Below are positions 48,817-58,900 of a DNA stretch of 64,000 nt, one piece after another. The translations under genes and the position numbers were made by a program. Source of the DNA: Neisseriales bacterium (GTDB lineage Bacteria; Pseudomonadota; Gammaproteobacteria; Burkholderiales; Q3-R57-64); NCBI GenBank assembly GCA_016699915.1, contig CP064990.1, forward strand, positions 620,001-684,000, read 5' to 3'. Numbering within the stretch: position 1 is the stretch's first letter; every line of letters starts with the position of its first letter. Under the pieces are notes generated by a model, which worked only from the letters and a program-made list of their open reading frames with translations, searched no databases and was not told the DNA's origin.

Positions 48817-50670
48817 TTAAGAACAATTATGAAATTCCTTGACTAAATAGTGCAAATACCGCATCGCCTGTTTGTTGTCAGCGTGGTAACACGCTTGTGC
48901 TAAAGCCATCAAGTTTTTATCAAATAACTTGGGTAGTTTGCTAGTTTTTTTAAGCTGCACGATGCGTGGATGTTGCGTAGGCAAAACGGTCGCATCTTCC
49001 CAAAGCTCTTCGTGGATTTTTTCGCCTGGACGTATACCCGTAAAGCATATTTCAATATCACCCTTTTGGGAGATACCCTCTTTCAAGGTTAAGCCCGATA
49101 AACTAATCATGCGTTTAGCCAAATCCACGATACGAATAGGTTCACCCATATCTAATACAAATATTTCGCCACCCTGACCCATCGCTCCTGCTTGAATCAC
49201 AAGTTCTGCTGCCTCTGTTAATGCCATAAAATACCGCGTCATATCAGGATGTGTAATGGTAATCGGACCACCCTTTGCAATTTGCTGACGGAAAAGAGGT
49301 ACAACTGAACCTGAACTACCTAATACATTACCAAAGCGCACAATAATAAGGCGTGTTGTTTTATGAACACTTTGTTTCATTTGCAAAATCAATTCAGCTA
49401 ACCGCTTCGTTGCTCCCATTACACTTGTTGGTTTTACCGCTTTATCGGTCGAAATAAACACTAGGGTATTAACTTGGCAATCAATGGCCGCTTGGACTAA
49501 AGCATCTGTCCCAAGCGCATTATTTGCAATACCAATAATCGGATTATTTTCTACAAGCGGTACATGTTTATAGGCAGCTGCATGATAAATCGTATTTACT
49601 TGATGTGATTGCAAAACAGATACCACTTTCTTGCTATCCATGATCGAGCAAAGGATCGCTTCGCGTGGCACTTGGGGAGCACACTGTTGCAAAGATTGAT
49701 CAATCTGATATAAAGCATATTCAGAGTGGTCTAGTAAAATCAATTTATGAGGCTGCAGCATTGCAATTTGATGACATAATGCAGACCCAATTGATCCGCC
49801 AGCTCCGGTCACTAATACCTGCTTATTCGCAATATCCGCGCAAAGTAGCGTCTGATCAGGAGGCACGATATCTCTGCCTAATAAATCATCAATATCAATT
49901 TCTTTTAATTCTTGTACGATTGCCTCGCCCGAGACAATGTCGACCATACTAGGTAAACGTTTAATTGGCACGCAAAGGTCAGTGAGGGACTCAATAATTT
50001 TTTTCTGACGCGAACGACTCACCGAAGGCATGGCAAGCAATATGGCGCCCGCATTGGTCTTATGCAATAAATCTTTTGCTGCTTTAGGAGGATAGACCGA
50101 TAAACCGCGGTAGGTATGCCCCCATAGCGCTGCATTGTCATCTAATAATGCAACAGGCTGATACTCAAGACTACTTCGTAGCGCAGCAACAAGCTGTAAT
50201 CCAGCATGCCCTGCCCCATAAATTAACACTGGTATAGCAGAAGCTTTATGGCCGTCCAAACGCCGAAAAAGACCGCGCAATAAAAAACGAATGCCGCCAA
50301 TATAGGCCATCGCAAATACCCAAAAAATGATGACAGCACTTCTTGGAAAAACAGTCATATCTAATAGAGCCATCACCGCCATTAACATCAAAACAGTCAG
50401 TGAGACACCATAAAATACTGTCCAAACAATTTGATCATCAATATATTTAAGAGCAGCGCGGTATAAGCCTAGTTTCGTAAAAATAGGTAATATCCATATA
50501 ATCGGGATCACAAAGATCCACCAATAAGGATTGAGGGCAGTGTCCCACACGCCGCCTAAGCGTAATAAAACAGCAGAAAGGAGGGCAAGCGGCAGTAATA
50601 CAGCGTCCATCAAAATGAGCCAAACCATTTTGGGCGACTGTTTGAGTAGCAATGTATTGAACCGACTCAT
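48817..50670 (-). CDS. CapD/WbpM/FlaA1-family nucleotide-sugar dehydratase-epimerase, membrane-bound
   Basis: A 617-residue protein with four N-terminal membrane segments (about 15-125), a first Rossmann-like domain (LIYGAGHAGLQLVAAL) and a second, catalytic SDR domain (VLVTGAGGSIGSALCHQIA, YHAAAYKHVPLVE, VFISTDKAVKPTSVMGATK). The catalytic triad is the S-M-K form of large UDP-GlcNAc C4,C6-dehydratases. Supplies modified sugars for O-antigen or capsule. No glycosyltransferases are adjacent, so it is a relic of a larger surface-polysaccharide locus or works alone. Confidence 0.9.
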   Translation of the reverse strand: MSRFNTLLLKQSPKMVWLILMDAVLLPLALLSAVLLRLGGVWDTALNPYWWIFVIPIIWILPIFTKLGLYRAALKYIDDQIVWTVFYGVSLTVLMLMAVMALLDMTVFPRSAVIIFWVFAMAYIGGIRFLLRGLFRRLDGHKASAIPVLIYGAGHAGLQLVAALRSSLEYQPVALLDDNAALWGHTYRGLSVYPPKAAKDLLHKTNAGAILLAMPSVSRSRQKKIIESLTDLCVPIKRLPSMVDIVSGEAIVQELKEIDIDDLLGRDIVPPDQTLLCADIANKQVLVTGAGGSIGSALCHQIAMLQPHKLILLDHSEYALYQIDQSLQQCAPQVPREAILCSIMDSKKVVSVLQSHQVNTIYHAAAYKHVPLVENNPIIGIANNALGTDALVQAAIDCQVNTLVFISTDKAVKPTSVMGATKRLAELILQMKQSVHKTTRLIIVRFGNVLGSSGSVVPLFRQQIAKGGPITITHPDMTRYFMALTEAAELVIQAGAMGQGGEIFVLDMGEPIRIVDLAKRMISLSGLTLKEGISQKGDIEICFTGIRPGEKIHEELWEDATVLPTQHPRIVQLKKTSKLPKLFDKNLMALAQACYHADNKQAMRYLHYLVKEFHNCS

Positions 50671-50745
50671 TTTCTTATTTTATGACAGTATCAATATCGT
50701 GGACTATCGCAGATTGTGAAGCGATGCTATTTTTGATCAATAACA

Positions 50746-51026
50746 TGGTGGGCCCAGCTGGACTTGAACCAGCGACCAACGGATTCTGCTTTATGTTGCT
50801 TTCGCAACTCGCTGGACTATGTCTTCACCCTATCACATGGACTTAGGTGGGCGCCGTATAGTCTCTACACCTTCTGTTGATAGTCACACCAACAGCTTGG
50901 CTCGGCGTTACCATGAATCGTTATTTTTAGGTTTCGCCGAATTTGACGCCATTCACTATCGAGTTTCCTCATATAGTGCACAGTTATCTATGAGTCCGCT
51001 GCTCTGACCAACTGAGCTATAGGCCC
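50746..51026 (-). tRNA. tRNA-Ile (CAT) interrupted by a group I intron
   Basis: Exons 51026-50990 and 50785-50746 form a 77-nt tRNA: acceptor GGGCCTA/TGGGCCC, D-stem GCTC/GAGC, anticodon stem GCGGA/TCCGT, loop CTCATAA with anticodon CAT, T-arm GCTGG-TTCAAGT-CCAGC and encoded CCA. Overall sequence is like E. coli tRNA-Ile2, whose C34 becomes lysidine to read AUA, so isoleucine rather than methionine is my call. The intron sits between anticodon base 36 and base 37. A possible promoter (TTGCCC-17-AATAAT, 51067-51039) overlaps a 7-bp hairpin at 51050-51071. Confidence 0.95.
50786..50989 (-). ncRNA. Group I (IC3-like) self-splicing intron in tRNA-Ile(CAT)
   Basis: A 204-nt insert with group I hallmarks read on the minus strand: guide GTG pairing with exon CAT (P1), P2 CACTAT...ATAGTG capped GAG-GAAA-CTC, core TCAAATTCGGCGAAACCTAA, AACGCCGAGCCAAGC, GGTGTAGAGACTA with TAGTCC (P7), P9 GTTGC-GAAA-GCAAC and a terminal G before the 3' exon. 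From memory these blocks match the 205-nt Azoarcus tRNA-Ile intron almost word for word. It encodes no homing endonuclease and should fold as an autocatalytic RNA. The transcript must splice to yield the essential AUA-decoding tRNA. Confidence 0.95.
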
Positions 51027-51090
51027 TCTTTTACATACATTATTTCATGCTACTTGTGTTAGGGCAAGTAGCCTTACCTACGTTATATTT

Positions 51091-53025
51091 TCAGTGTTTA
51101 CTGGGTCCACGATCCAAGAAACTACGCAATCGCTCAGAGCGCGTAGGATGACGTAATTTGCGTAGCGCCTTGGCCTCAATCTGACGGATACGCTCCCTCG
51201 TTACATCAAACTGTTTACCCACTTCTTCTAATGTATGATCCGTATTCATGTCCATACCAAAACGCATACGCAATACCTTAGCTTCTCTGGGGGTAAGCGT
51301 ATCGAGTACTTCTCCTGCAACCTCTTTTAAACTAGCATAAATCGCCGCATCAGCTGGCGATAAATGACTCTCATCCTCAATAAAATCGCCTAAGTGTGAA
51401 TCCCCATCCTCGCCAACAGGCAAACCCATTGAAATCGGTTCCTTAGAGATTTTGAGAATTTTGCGAACTTTATCTTCTGGCATATCCATTAATTTAGCCA
51501 GTTCATGGGGATCAGGATTGCGTCCCGTATCTTGTAAAATTTGTCGCTGAATGCGATTCATTTTATTGATGGTTTCAATCATATGTACCGGAATACGAAT
51601 AGTCCGAGCTTGATCAGCAATAGAACGAGTAATCGCTTGACGAATCCACCACGTGGCATAAGTAGAAAATTTGTAACCACGCCGATATTCGAATTTATCC
51701 ACCGCCTTCATCAAACCAATATTGCCCTCTTGAATCAGATCCAAAAACTGCAAACCCCGATTGGTATATTTTTTTGCAATAGAGATCACTAAACGCAAAT
51801 TGGCTTCAATCATTTCCTGTTTTGCAAAACTGGTCAATTCTTCCCCTTTAAGCATTTGCTGATGAATCCCTTTTAATTCACCAATAGAAAGTCCTGATAC
51901 GTCCTGTATAGCGCAAAGACTTTGCTGTATTTCAATCACACTATGTTTAATACGTTTTAACGCAGCATCCCAGGCATGATGATGCTGAATTTCTTCCTCT
52001 ATCCACTGTAAATTAGTGGCATTATCCGGAAACTGTTTCAAAAAGTAATCGCAATCCATGCGGGCGCGTGATACACAAAGGGTTCGAATATTACTTTCAC
52101 AATGTTGAATATGCCGAATCGTTTCGCGTAGATCGTTACATAAACTCTCAATTTGTTTGGAAACAAAACGCACTTTCGTAAAAGCCTTCGCAATGCGGGC
52201 TTGCCACTTCAAATAACTCTTACTCTGACTGCCATATCGCGCTAAAGCTTGCATCATTTTACGAAAATCGATTTCCACTTCTGCAAAATGTTCAATCACC
52301 TTTTGCCGTAGTATTTTCATATCAGCTGCTTTGGACGCAGCCAGCATGGCGGCTTCTGCATCCTGTTCATCCATCAGGCTGATGTCTTCATCGCCTTCTA
52401 CTCGCTTTTCTCGCGCAGGCAATGACGATGCTACTGTTAAGATGGCTTCAACCTCGGCCTCTTGTGCATCCTCTGTTAAGACGCTATCAATTACTTCATC
52501 AGCTGCCAACTCATCTTTTTTAATTCGTTCAATTTGCTTTAAAACGGCTCTGATGATGCTAGGACAAGCCGAGATTGCCTGAATCATATTGGTTAAACCA
52601 GCTTCAATACGTTTGGCAATTGCAATTTCTTTTTCTCGGCTTAAAAGATCCACCACACCCATTTCTCGCATATACATACGGGTAGGATCCGTCGTGCGAC
52701 CAAACTCCGTATCAACGGAAGTCCAAGCAGCTTCTTCCGTAACATCTTCATCTGGTGCAGCCGATGTTGCATCCAACATCAATAGTGTTTCAGCATCCGG
52801 AGCCGTTTCAGTTACTTGAATCCCAAGGCTGGTAATCGTATTGATGATGTTGTCAACTTGATCACTATCGGCCGTAATATCTTCTGGTAAATGATCATGT
52901 ACCTCAGACAAAATCAGATACCCACGCGCTTTGCCTAATTCAATCAACTGACGAAAACGCCCCCTTTGCTCTTCGATCGTCGATCGCGACTCATCTTTCA
53001 AAGGGTTTTTTTCTGCGTGTTGCAT
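51091..53025 (-). CDS. rpoD: RNA polymerase sigma-70 (RpoD)
   Basis: Housekeeping sigma factor. The 644-residue product has region 1.1, region 1.2 (TDPTRMYMREMGVVDLLSRE), a non-conserved insert (about 190-400), region 2 (ANLRLVISIAKKYTNRGLQF, GNIGLMKAVDKFEYRRGYKF, TYATWWIRQAITRSIADQ), region 3 and region 4 (LEEVGKQFDVTRERIRQIEA). The ATG at 53025 is preferred because AGGAAAAGGCGG lies just upstream; the frame's TTG at 53049 adds eight residues. Third gene of the rpsU-dnaG-rpoD macromolecular synthesis operon. Confidence 0.97.
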   Translation of the reverse strand: MQHAEKNPLKDESRSTIEEQRGRFRQLIELGKARGYLILSEVHDHLPEDITADSDQVDNIINTITSLGIQVTETAPDAETLLMLDATSAAPDEDVTEEAAWTSVDTEFGRTTDPTRMYMREMGVVDLLSREKEIAIAKRIEAGLTNMIQAISACPSIIRAVLKQIERIKKDELAADEVIDSVLTEDAQEAEVEAILTVASSLPAREKRVEGDEDISLMDEQDAEAAMLAASKAADMKILRQKVIEHFAEVEIDFRKMMQALARYGSQSKSYLKWQARIAKAFTKVRFVSKQIESLCNDLRETIRHIQHCESNIRTLCVSRARMDCDYFLKQFPDNATNLQWIEEEIQHHHAWDAALKRIKHSVIEIQQSLCAIQDVSGLSIGELKGIHQQMLKGEELTSFAKQEMIEANLRLVISIAKKYTNRGLQFLDLIQEGNIGLMKAVDKFEYRRGYKFSTYATWWIRQAITRSIADQARTIRIPVHMIETINKMNRIQRQILQDTGRNPDPHELAKLMDMPEDKVRKILKISKEPISMGLPVGEDGDSHLGDFIEDESHLSPADAAIYASLKEVAGEVLDTLTPREAKVLRMRFGMDMNTDHTLEEVGKQFDVTRERIRQIEAKALRKLRHPTRSERLRSFLDRGPSKH

Positions 53026-53077
53026 GGATTGACCGCCTTTTCCTGTCAAAAAAACATAATCTTTAATTTTAACACAG

Positions 53078-54853
53078 CTATGGTTTTTTCAGTAGCCCAA
53101 CGAGCTTGTGTTTATCCGCATCGGTAGAAGCTTGATAAGGTTTATTGACCAATTGATCTATATGTAATTTAAACTGTGCTTGTCGTAAGTAATCGGCGAA
53201 GAGTCGCTTATTGCCATCACGAAAAGCTTGTCTTGCCTCTTTACTCGTATCCATCAATTCACCTGTTTCCCGATAGATTGTTAAGACACGCTTGAGCATC
53301 GCTTCGCAAGGCGTACCGCGCAAACCCTCCATCAAGGCAGCGCTTGATGGAATAGAATCGTACTGTTGAATTTTATCAACCAATCCTACAAAACAATCCA
53401 TATCATCCTTAAGTTGACCCATGTCTTCTATCATATCTGGCAAGGCAACATCTTCTATCCAACTGGGGTTCATTAATAATATAGCAAACTGCTTGTAGAT
53501 CAGTGAAGTAACTTGAAGCCGTTGAGAAGTCCTGGGTACTTGATAGTGATACGGCCTACTTTGCTTGGTATGATGCTGACTAAATAATGCCTCAAAATCA
53601 GTTATAGTCATGCGCGTTAATTCAGCCAATCGATTGCGAATCATATAGGATAAAAGCGGCGCTTGCTTTAACTTGACTAACCAAGGCAATGCACGATGCA
53701 CTAGTTTAGCACGGCCTTCTGGTGAATCAAGATGGATGCTATCCACTAACTGACGAATCAGATAAGTCGATAAGGGCACACTCTCTTTGGCTAGCTTATC
53801 GGTAAAAATAGCGGCTGAATGGCTCCTGATGAAGCTATCTGGATCATGTTCGGATGGTAAAAACAAAAACGATATACTCTTACCATCCCGCATAACAGGT
53901 AAGCTATTTTCTAACGCTCTAAAAGCCGCCTTATGGCCTGCCTCATCCCCATCGAAACAAAAATAGATATCATCAGCATATTGCAAAAGTTTTCTCATTT
54001 GTTCAGGCGTAGTTGCCGTGCCCAATGTAGCGACCGTATCACCAATTCCATGCTGCACGAGCGCAATAACATCCATATACCCTTCCACCACTACCACACG
54101 ACGAGTTTGGTAAAGTGCTTGCCGTACTTCAAAAAATCCGTAGAGCTCTTGACCTTTCTTAAATAAGACGGTCTCTGGCGAATTAAGATATTTGGGCTCT
54201 TTTTTGCTATCCATGGTGCGTCCACCAAAACCAATAACAAAGCCTTTTGGGTTACGAATTGGAAACATGATGCGGTCGCGAAAACGGCAGTAGTGGGTAT
54301 TTTGTTTTTCTGAAGGGCTTATTAGCCCAACTTGATCAAGTAGCAAATGACTCGTTGGGTATTGTTTAAGCAGCAATTGTGTATCGTCTGGTGCATAGCC
54401 GATGCCAAATTTTTGAATCATCTCATCCGATACACCGCGTTTTTTAAGATAATCAAGGCTCTTGGCTGATTGGGTCAAACAAGACTGATAAAACTCGGCT
54501 ACCTGCATTAACAACTTTTCAAGCGAAAGATAAGACTTCTGGGTTGGGCGACTGGACAAAGTTGCGTGGGGCACTGGCATATTCACGCTTTGCGCAAGCT
54601 GTTCTACCGCCTCAACAAAACTTAACCCTTGATATTGCATGATAAAGCCAATGGCTGTGCCATGTGCTCCACAGCCAAAACAATGGAAAAACTGCTTATG
54701 TGGACTAACCGTAAAAGAGGGGGTTTTTTCTTGATGGAAAGGGCAGCAAGCCATGTAATTCTGACCGCCTTTTTTAAGAGGTACATAGCGGTCAATCACA
54801 TCAACAACATCAACTTTATCAAGTAACTGATGGAGAAAATCTTGTGGGATCAT
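53078..54853 (-). CDS. dnaG: DNA primase
   Basis: Synthesises RNA primers at the replication fork. The 591-residue product has the CHC2 zinc finger (CCPFHQEKTPSFTVSPHKQF then HCFGCGAHG), RNA polymerase domain (GYAPDD, GFGGRTMD), Toprim (VVVEGYMDVIALVQHG, FDGDEAGHKAA) and a C-terminal helicase-binding domain. Middle gene of the macromolecular synthesis operon. Confidence 0.97.
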   Translation of the reverse strand: MIPQDFLHQLLDKVDVVDVIDRYVPLKKGGQNYMACCPFHQEKTPSFTVSPHKQFFHCFGCGAHGTAIGFIMQYQGLSFVEAVEQLAQSVNMPVPHATLSSRPTQKSYLSLEKLLMQVAEFYQSCLTQSAKSLDYLKKRGVSDEMIQKFGIGYAPDDTQLLLKQYPTSHLLLDQVGLISPSEKQNTHYCRFRDRIMFPIRNPKGFVIGFGGRTMDSKKEPKYLNSPETVLFKKGQELYGFFEVRQALYQTRRVVVVEGYMDVIALVQHGIGDTVATLGTATTPEQMRKLLQYADDIYFCFDGDEAGHKAAFRALENSLPVMRDGKSISFLFLPSEHDPDSFIRSHSAAIFTDKLAKESVPLSTYLIRQLVDSIHLDSPEGRAKLVHRALPWLVKLKQAPLLSYMIRNRLAELTRMTITDFEALFSQHHTKQSRPYHYQVPRTSQRLQVTSLIYKQFAILLMNPSWIEDVALPDMIEDMGQLKDDMDCFVGLVDKIQQYDSIPSSAALMEGLRGTPCEAMLKRVLTIYRETGELMDTSKEARQAFRDGNKRLFADYLRQAQFKLHIDQLVNKPYQASTDADKHKLVGLLKKP

Positions 54854-54938
54854 GGTTTTAGCGTTAGTACGCTCAACAGGTACTCAACCGACAAGATAAC
54901 GCCAAACGTTTGGCGAACTATTCAACTCAAACAAAAAA

Positions 54939-55151
54939 CTAGAAGAGTTTGGGAGGCAACATTTGGCTTCTTAAGCGCTTGAAATGCCGTTTAACGGCTG
55001 CTGCAGCTTTCCTTTTACGTTCTGTTGTAGGCTTTTCGTAAAATTCGCGTGCCCGCAACTCCGTTAGCAAACCTGTTTTTTCAACGGCACGTTTGAAACG
55101 CCGTGCAGCAAGCTCAAATGGCTCATTTTCTTTTAGCTTAATACTTGTCAT
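54939..55151 (-). CDS. rpsU: 30S ribosomal protein S21
   Basis: Small basic protein near the anti-Shine-Dalgarno region of the 30S subunit. The 70-residue product reads TSIKLKENEPFELAARRFKR, KTGLLTELRAREFYEKPT and ends in a lysine/arginine-rich helix. First gene of the rpsU-dnaG-rpoD operon, 85 bases before dnaG. Confidence 0.96.
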   Translation of the reverse strand: MTSIKLKENEPFELAARRFKRAVEKTGLLTELRAREFYEKPTTERKRKAAAAVKRHFKRLRSQMLPPKLF

Positions 55152-55300
55152 GAAAACTGATTCCTTAGGTTAGGATCACAAGTAAAAAAATTACTAGCCG
55201 ACCATTTTAACAACAATCACAAAACCTGTGAAGGCTAATTTATAAGCATCGCAAAAAGATTGAAGCATATAGCTTCATTTTGAATCATTGACTCAACCAT

Positions 55301-55329
55301 TTATTGGACTAATGTGGCTATGCTACAAT
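55301..55329 (+). promoter_or_regulatory. Extended -10 promoter of tRNA-Ala
   Basis: TTATTG (55301-55306), 17-base spacer, then TACAAT (55324-55329) preceded by TGC, an extended -10 element. The mature tRNA starts 12 bases after the -10 box. Confidence 0.65.
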
Positions 55330-55341
55330 ACTTCTAGTAAG

Positions 55342-55417
<76 letters not shown>

Positions 55418-55595
55418 ACCAATCAACATTTCAATTCCTCATTTCCATTGGAGGTGGTTTTAATTACTGAGTTGCTCGTCTTAGTCAAGAATGATTCCAC
55501 TCGCTCAAAAAAACAAAAATTGCAAAAAAATCATTCAAAAACAAAATGCTGCTATTGGATTCCTGGTAGGATAGATGCGTCAAAAAATTTACCTG
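55418..55595. other. Spacer between tRNA-Ala and the accessory island
   Basis: AT-rich, no gene or clear repeat. An attachment site would be expected here if the island entered at the tRNA 3' end, but I see no second copy of the tRNA end within the window; the far boundary is off the right edge. Confidence 0.4.
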
Positions 55596-55871
55596 TTAAA
55601 CAGCAGAACGTTTTATTTCTTTAATCTGTAAAATTTTCGATAGTTTACCAACAAGATGTAGTCGCTTTTGATCTCCGACAGCTAATCCGAGTAACGATTT
55701 TGCAATAGGCCTGCTTTCATTTACAATACCATTATCAAGATCATCTTTGGTGTTTGTTATTTGAATCGTCAAAATATCTTCTGGGTTCGCTAAATCAATG
55801 TAATGTATAACGTCGCCAACCTCTACCGTTAGTTCAGTTTTTGTGCTGGTGCTTTTGTTATCCTTTGTCAA
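55596..55871 (-). CDS. Free-standing GreA/GreB C-terminal-domain protein
   Basis: A 91-residue protein resembling only the FKBP-like C-terminal half of Gre factors (VGDVIHYIDLANPEDILTIQ, ESRPIAKSLLGLAVGDQKRL, KILQIKEIKR), with no coiled coil. The Gre C-domain docks on RNA polymerase at the secondary-channel rim, so it could target the system to RNAP or recognise a polymerase. It follows the giant helicase-nuclease by 42 bases and is probably its operon partner. True greB is separate, at 30.8 kb. Confidence 0.72.
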   Translation of the reverse strand: MTKDNKSTSTKTELTVEVGDVIHYIDLANPEDILTIQITNTKDDLDNGIVNESRPIAKSLLGLAVGDQKRLHLVGKLSKILQIKEIKRSAV

Positions 55872-55913
55872 AATTGTTGATGTGTCAATATACCGATTTT
55901 CTACTGTTGAATC

Positions 55914-58900
55914 TTATGTTTGCTCAGAATCTTCAATGGTTTCTTTAAGATCATTATTTGATACTATGTCTAGCTCTAGAGTATTAACAACACGCTGTTC
56001 GCAATAAAGACTGGGTACTACACCATCAGAGCTGGTAGGATATACATTATTTTCGCTCAACGCTCCAATAAGGTCTTCAATCATTTCTTCTCTTCGTCTA
56101 AACCATGTTGAAGCAAGACACCGCCAAAAAACCCAGCCTGCTCTCTCTAACATTCTTTGGCGCGCTATATCATCCTCCCATTTTTCTGGGCCGTGATACT
56201 GGTCACCATCACATTCAATAGCTAAACGTGCATCATTCTCACCTTCTACAACCATATCAATTCGAAATAATTGACCAATTTGTACCTGGGGAATTACCCT
56301 ATACCCACGCTCTGTTAGTACATCGTACACTGCTTTTTCGAATTCTGATTCGCATAATTCGCGCGTATCCTTTCTACAACTTTCATTGTAGGAAAACGGT
56401 GCAGAAAAATGCGCAATTAGACTACGTCGAAACTTATCAGCTGGACTTAGCTGTTCGATAGAAACAGACCTAACTAAATACATACGATCACGGGCACGCG
56501 AAGCTGCTACATTAAATCGTTGAGCATAAGTCTCTCTAGTTAAAGGAGCGCCTAATTCGTTGGGCGCAACTACCATCGATAAAAATACAATATCTCGCTC
56601 TTTGCCCTGGAAATCACTTGCACCACCATAAGCAATTCGATGCTTGTCCCATACTTCAGAGCCTAGCTCTTGTATTAACATATCACGAATTCGACAGGCT
56701 TGTTGTTTGGCTAGTAAAGATACAATACCAATTGAACGGCTAGACAAGGACTCATCGTTAACTATTTTTTTAATTTCTGCCACAATAAATTTTGCTTCTG
56801 CGATATTTTCATCTCCTGCTCGATATCCATCTTGGATAAGAACATCAATCAGCGGTGGATCAAGCCTTTCAGACATTTTTGGTAATCGAATAGGTATAAG
56901 TTCATGATTGTAAAATTCACGTTTTGAATACTCAATGATTGGATGAACACATCTAAAATGTTCCTTGAGCATGACGGTATTATTTGCATAAACAGTTTTA
57001 AATAAATCGTATATTGATCTTTCTGGCGACATGACTGATTTATAAATCCCAACTTGATTACCTAGACATTGATCCATTAAATGCCTAATTTTTTCTTCCA
57101 ATCCTACCCCTTCTGGAGATACTTGTTTATCATCGCCCACAATTAGAACTTTTTGAGCGCGCAGTAATACTGGTAAGGCCACTAAATCAGATTGCGAAGC
57201 TTCATCTACAATAACAAGATCAAAATCCCCTAAATTAGGTGGCAACGATTCAGAAACTCTATCATGTCGCATAATCCAGCAAGGTACAGCCCAATTTGCT
57301 TGGGAAGCTGCATCCCGTGCATTTTTGCGATAACGAACTTCACGTTTACCAGTTCCTTTTCCCATTTTTTGAATAGCAGCAAGATAAGCTTGGAGTGCAG
57401 AACGTACCTTTGGCGAAGCATTTTCTTCAATTTTTAACCAAGTTCTTTTTACAATGACATCTTGGTAGGTCTTAGCTAATCTAGTTTCGGTATCATGTCT
57501 ATCTTTGGATAAAGTTTGAAGTTGCTTTTGGCAGTCAATTTCTTCAAGATAAACCGCTAAACGCTTTAGTTTCCAACTTTATTGCAAATTGTTGGGTAAC
57601 AAATGGTCAATAGCACCACTCACTGGTTGCTGTAAACGCATTGCATACTCAGGGGCTCCAGATTGCTTGATAAGTTCGGTGACACGAACCACTACATCCA
57701 GCTGAGGGCGTAGTTTCAAAACGCGAGAAAGTTCGGCAGTTAATTCCAACCAAGTTTCTTGTATCTTGCTATCTGTTACAAGCGGATCACCTAACGTTTG
57801 ATTTAAAAAAGCACGAATTGCCTCAACAATTAACCCGCTTTTGTTTGTCAAAATTTTCTGAAATTCTGATTTTTGTGCCCATACATTTGCCAGCCGGCTT
57901 TTTGATAAATGATGGTTGAGTACAACAATCAACTCATCAACAATATCTTTATTGCCAATCGCCAAATCAGAGTTCAACCAGAGCGGAAATAGTTTTTTGG
58001 CTTTTAAGGAAATTTTTTGTTTCAATTCAACTTGTTTTCCTATATTTTCAAAAACAAGTAAAAACTCATAAGCTTGCTGAGCGCTTTTTGCAGAAACAGC
58101 AACCCTTGGCAAACCAACTTCCGGTGCAATAACATTCCAACGAATAGTAAGCTCTTTTAAGTCTTTCTGAAATTTAATATAGCTGGCAACATGTTTCCAT
58201 TCATCTTCATCGCGCGGATCATGACCGAGGATCCTAATATCCTTAATTGCTTTTTTCTCTGCGGATTTACCAAGCAATCCGGAAAGACCAAATGGATATT
58301 TGCCTTCAGATAGTCTTTTTATCGCTTCCAGTAATTCTGGTTGCATTTCATCCGGAACAGATACTGGTTTTTTGATAAAGCGCTCGCGTACTCCTGGGAT
58401 TCGCTTGAATTTTTCTCCAAGTTCATATAGATTTTTTACAAAATCTCGCTTTGAACGGTCTTCTATGTTTTGCGTAACTAATAAGAGCCATTTATAATCA
58501 GCCGCTTTTAAAGTTTCGCGTATTTTCTGCAATTTTTTTATATCTTCACTTAAAGCCCGAACAGCTTCAAAAGTTTTTTGAGTGGTATCCATAAGATTTG
58601 GCATACCATCAGCTTCGGCTTCTTTTTTTAATTCCTCCAACCTTGAAATATCTTGGTGAATTTGTAAAATTTCTTCCGCTTTTGGTAATTCAATCATTTG
58701 TGGTAATGATGATTTTACATATGCAATATCATGACCAAGTTTCCTACGAACATCCTTCAATGCCTTGATATCTTCGTTGTTGAAAAGAGGATCGAATTGA
58801 GAAGAGATAGTTATGGTATCTTCAATCCATTCATAATTTCCTTTATTCTCAATTAATTCTAAGGTAGCGACATAAGGATCAATCTCAGCTTCATTGATAG

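Noticed and set aside
50819..51007. Small plus-strand frame across the tRNA-Ile locus
   Set aside because: It is an accidental frame on the antisense of the group I intron and tRNA exon.
50746..51026. tRNA-Met (CAT) identity for the intron-bearing tRNA
   Set aside because: Acceptor, anticodon arm and T-arm match tRNA-Ile2, and the known homologous intron resides in tRNA-Ile(CAT).
55596..55871. Truncated greA pseudogene
   Set aside because: The frame is intact with its own ATG, tightly linked to the helicase, and lacks any trace of the coiled-coil half upstream.
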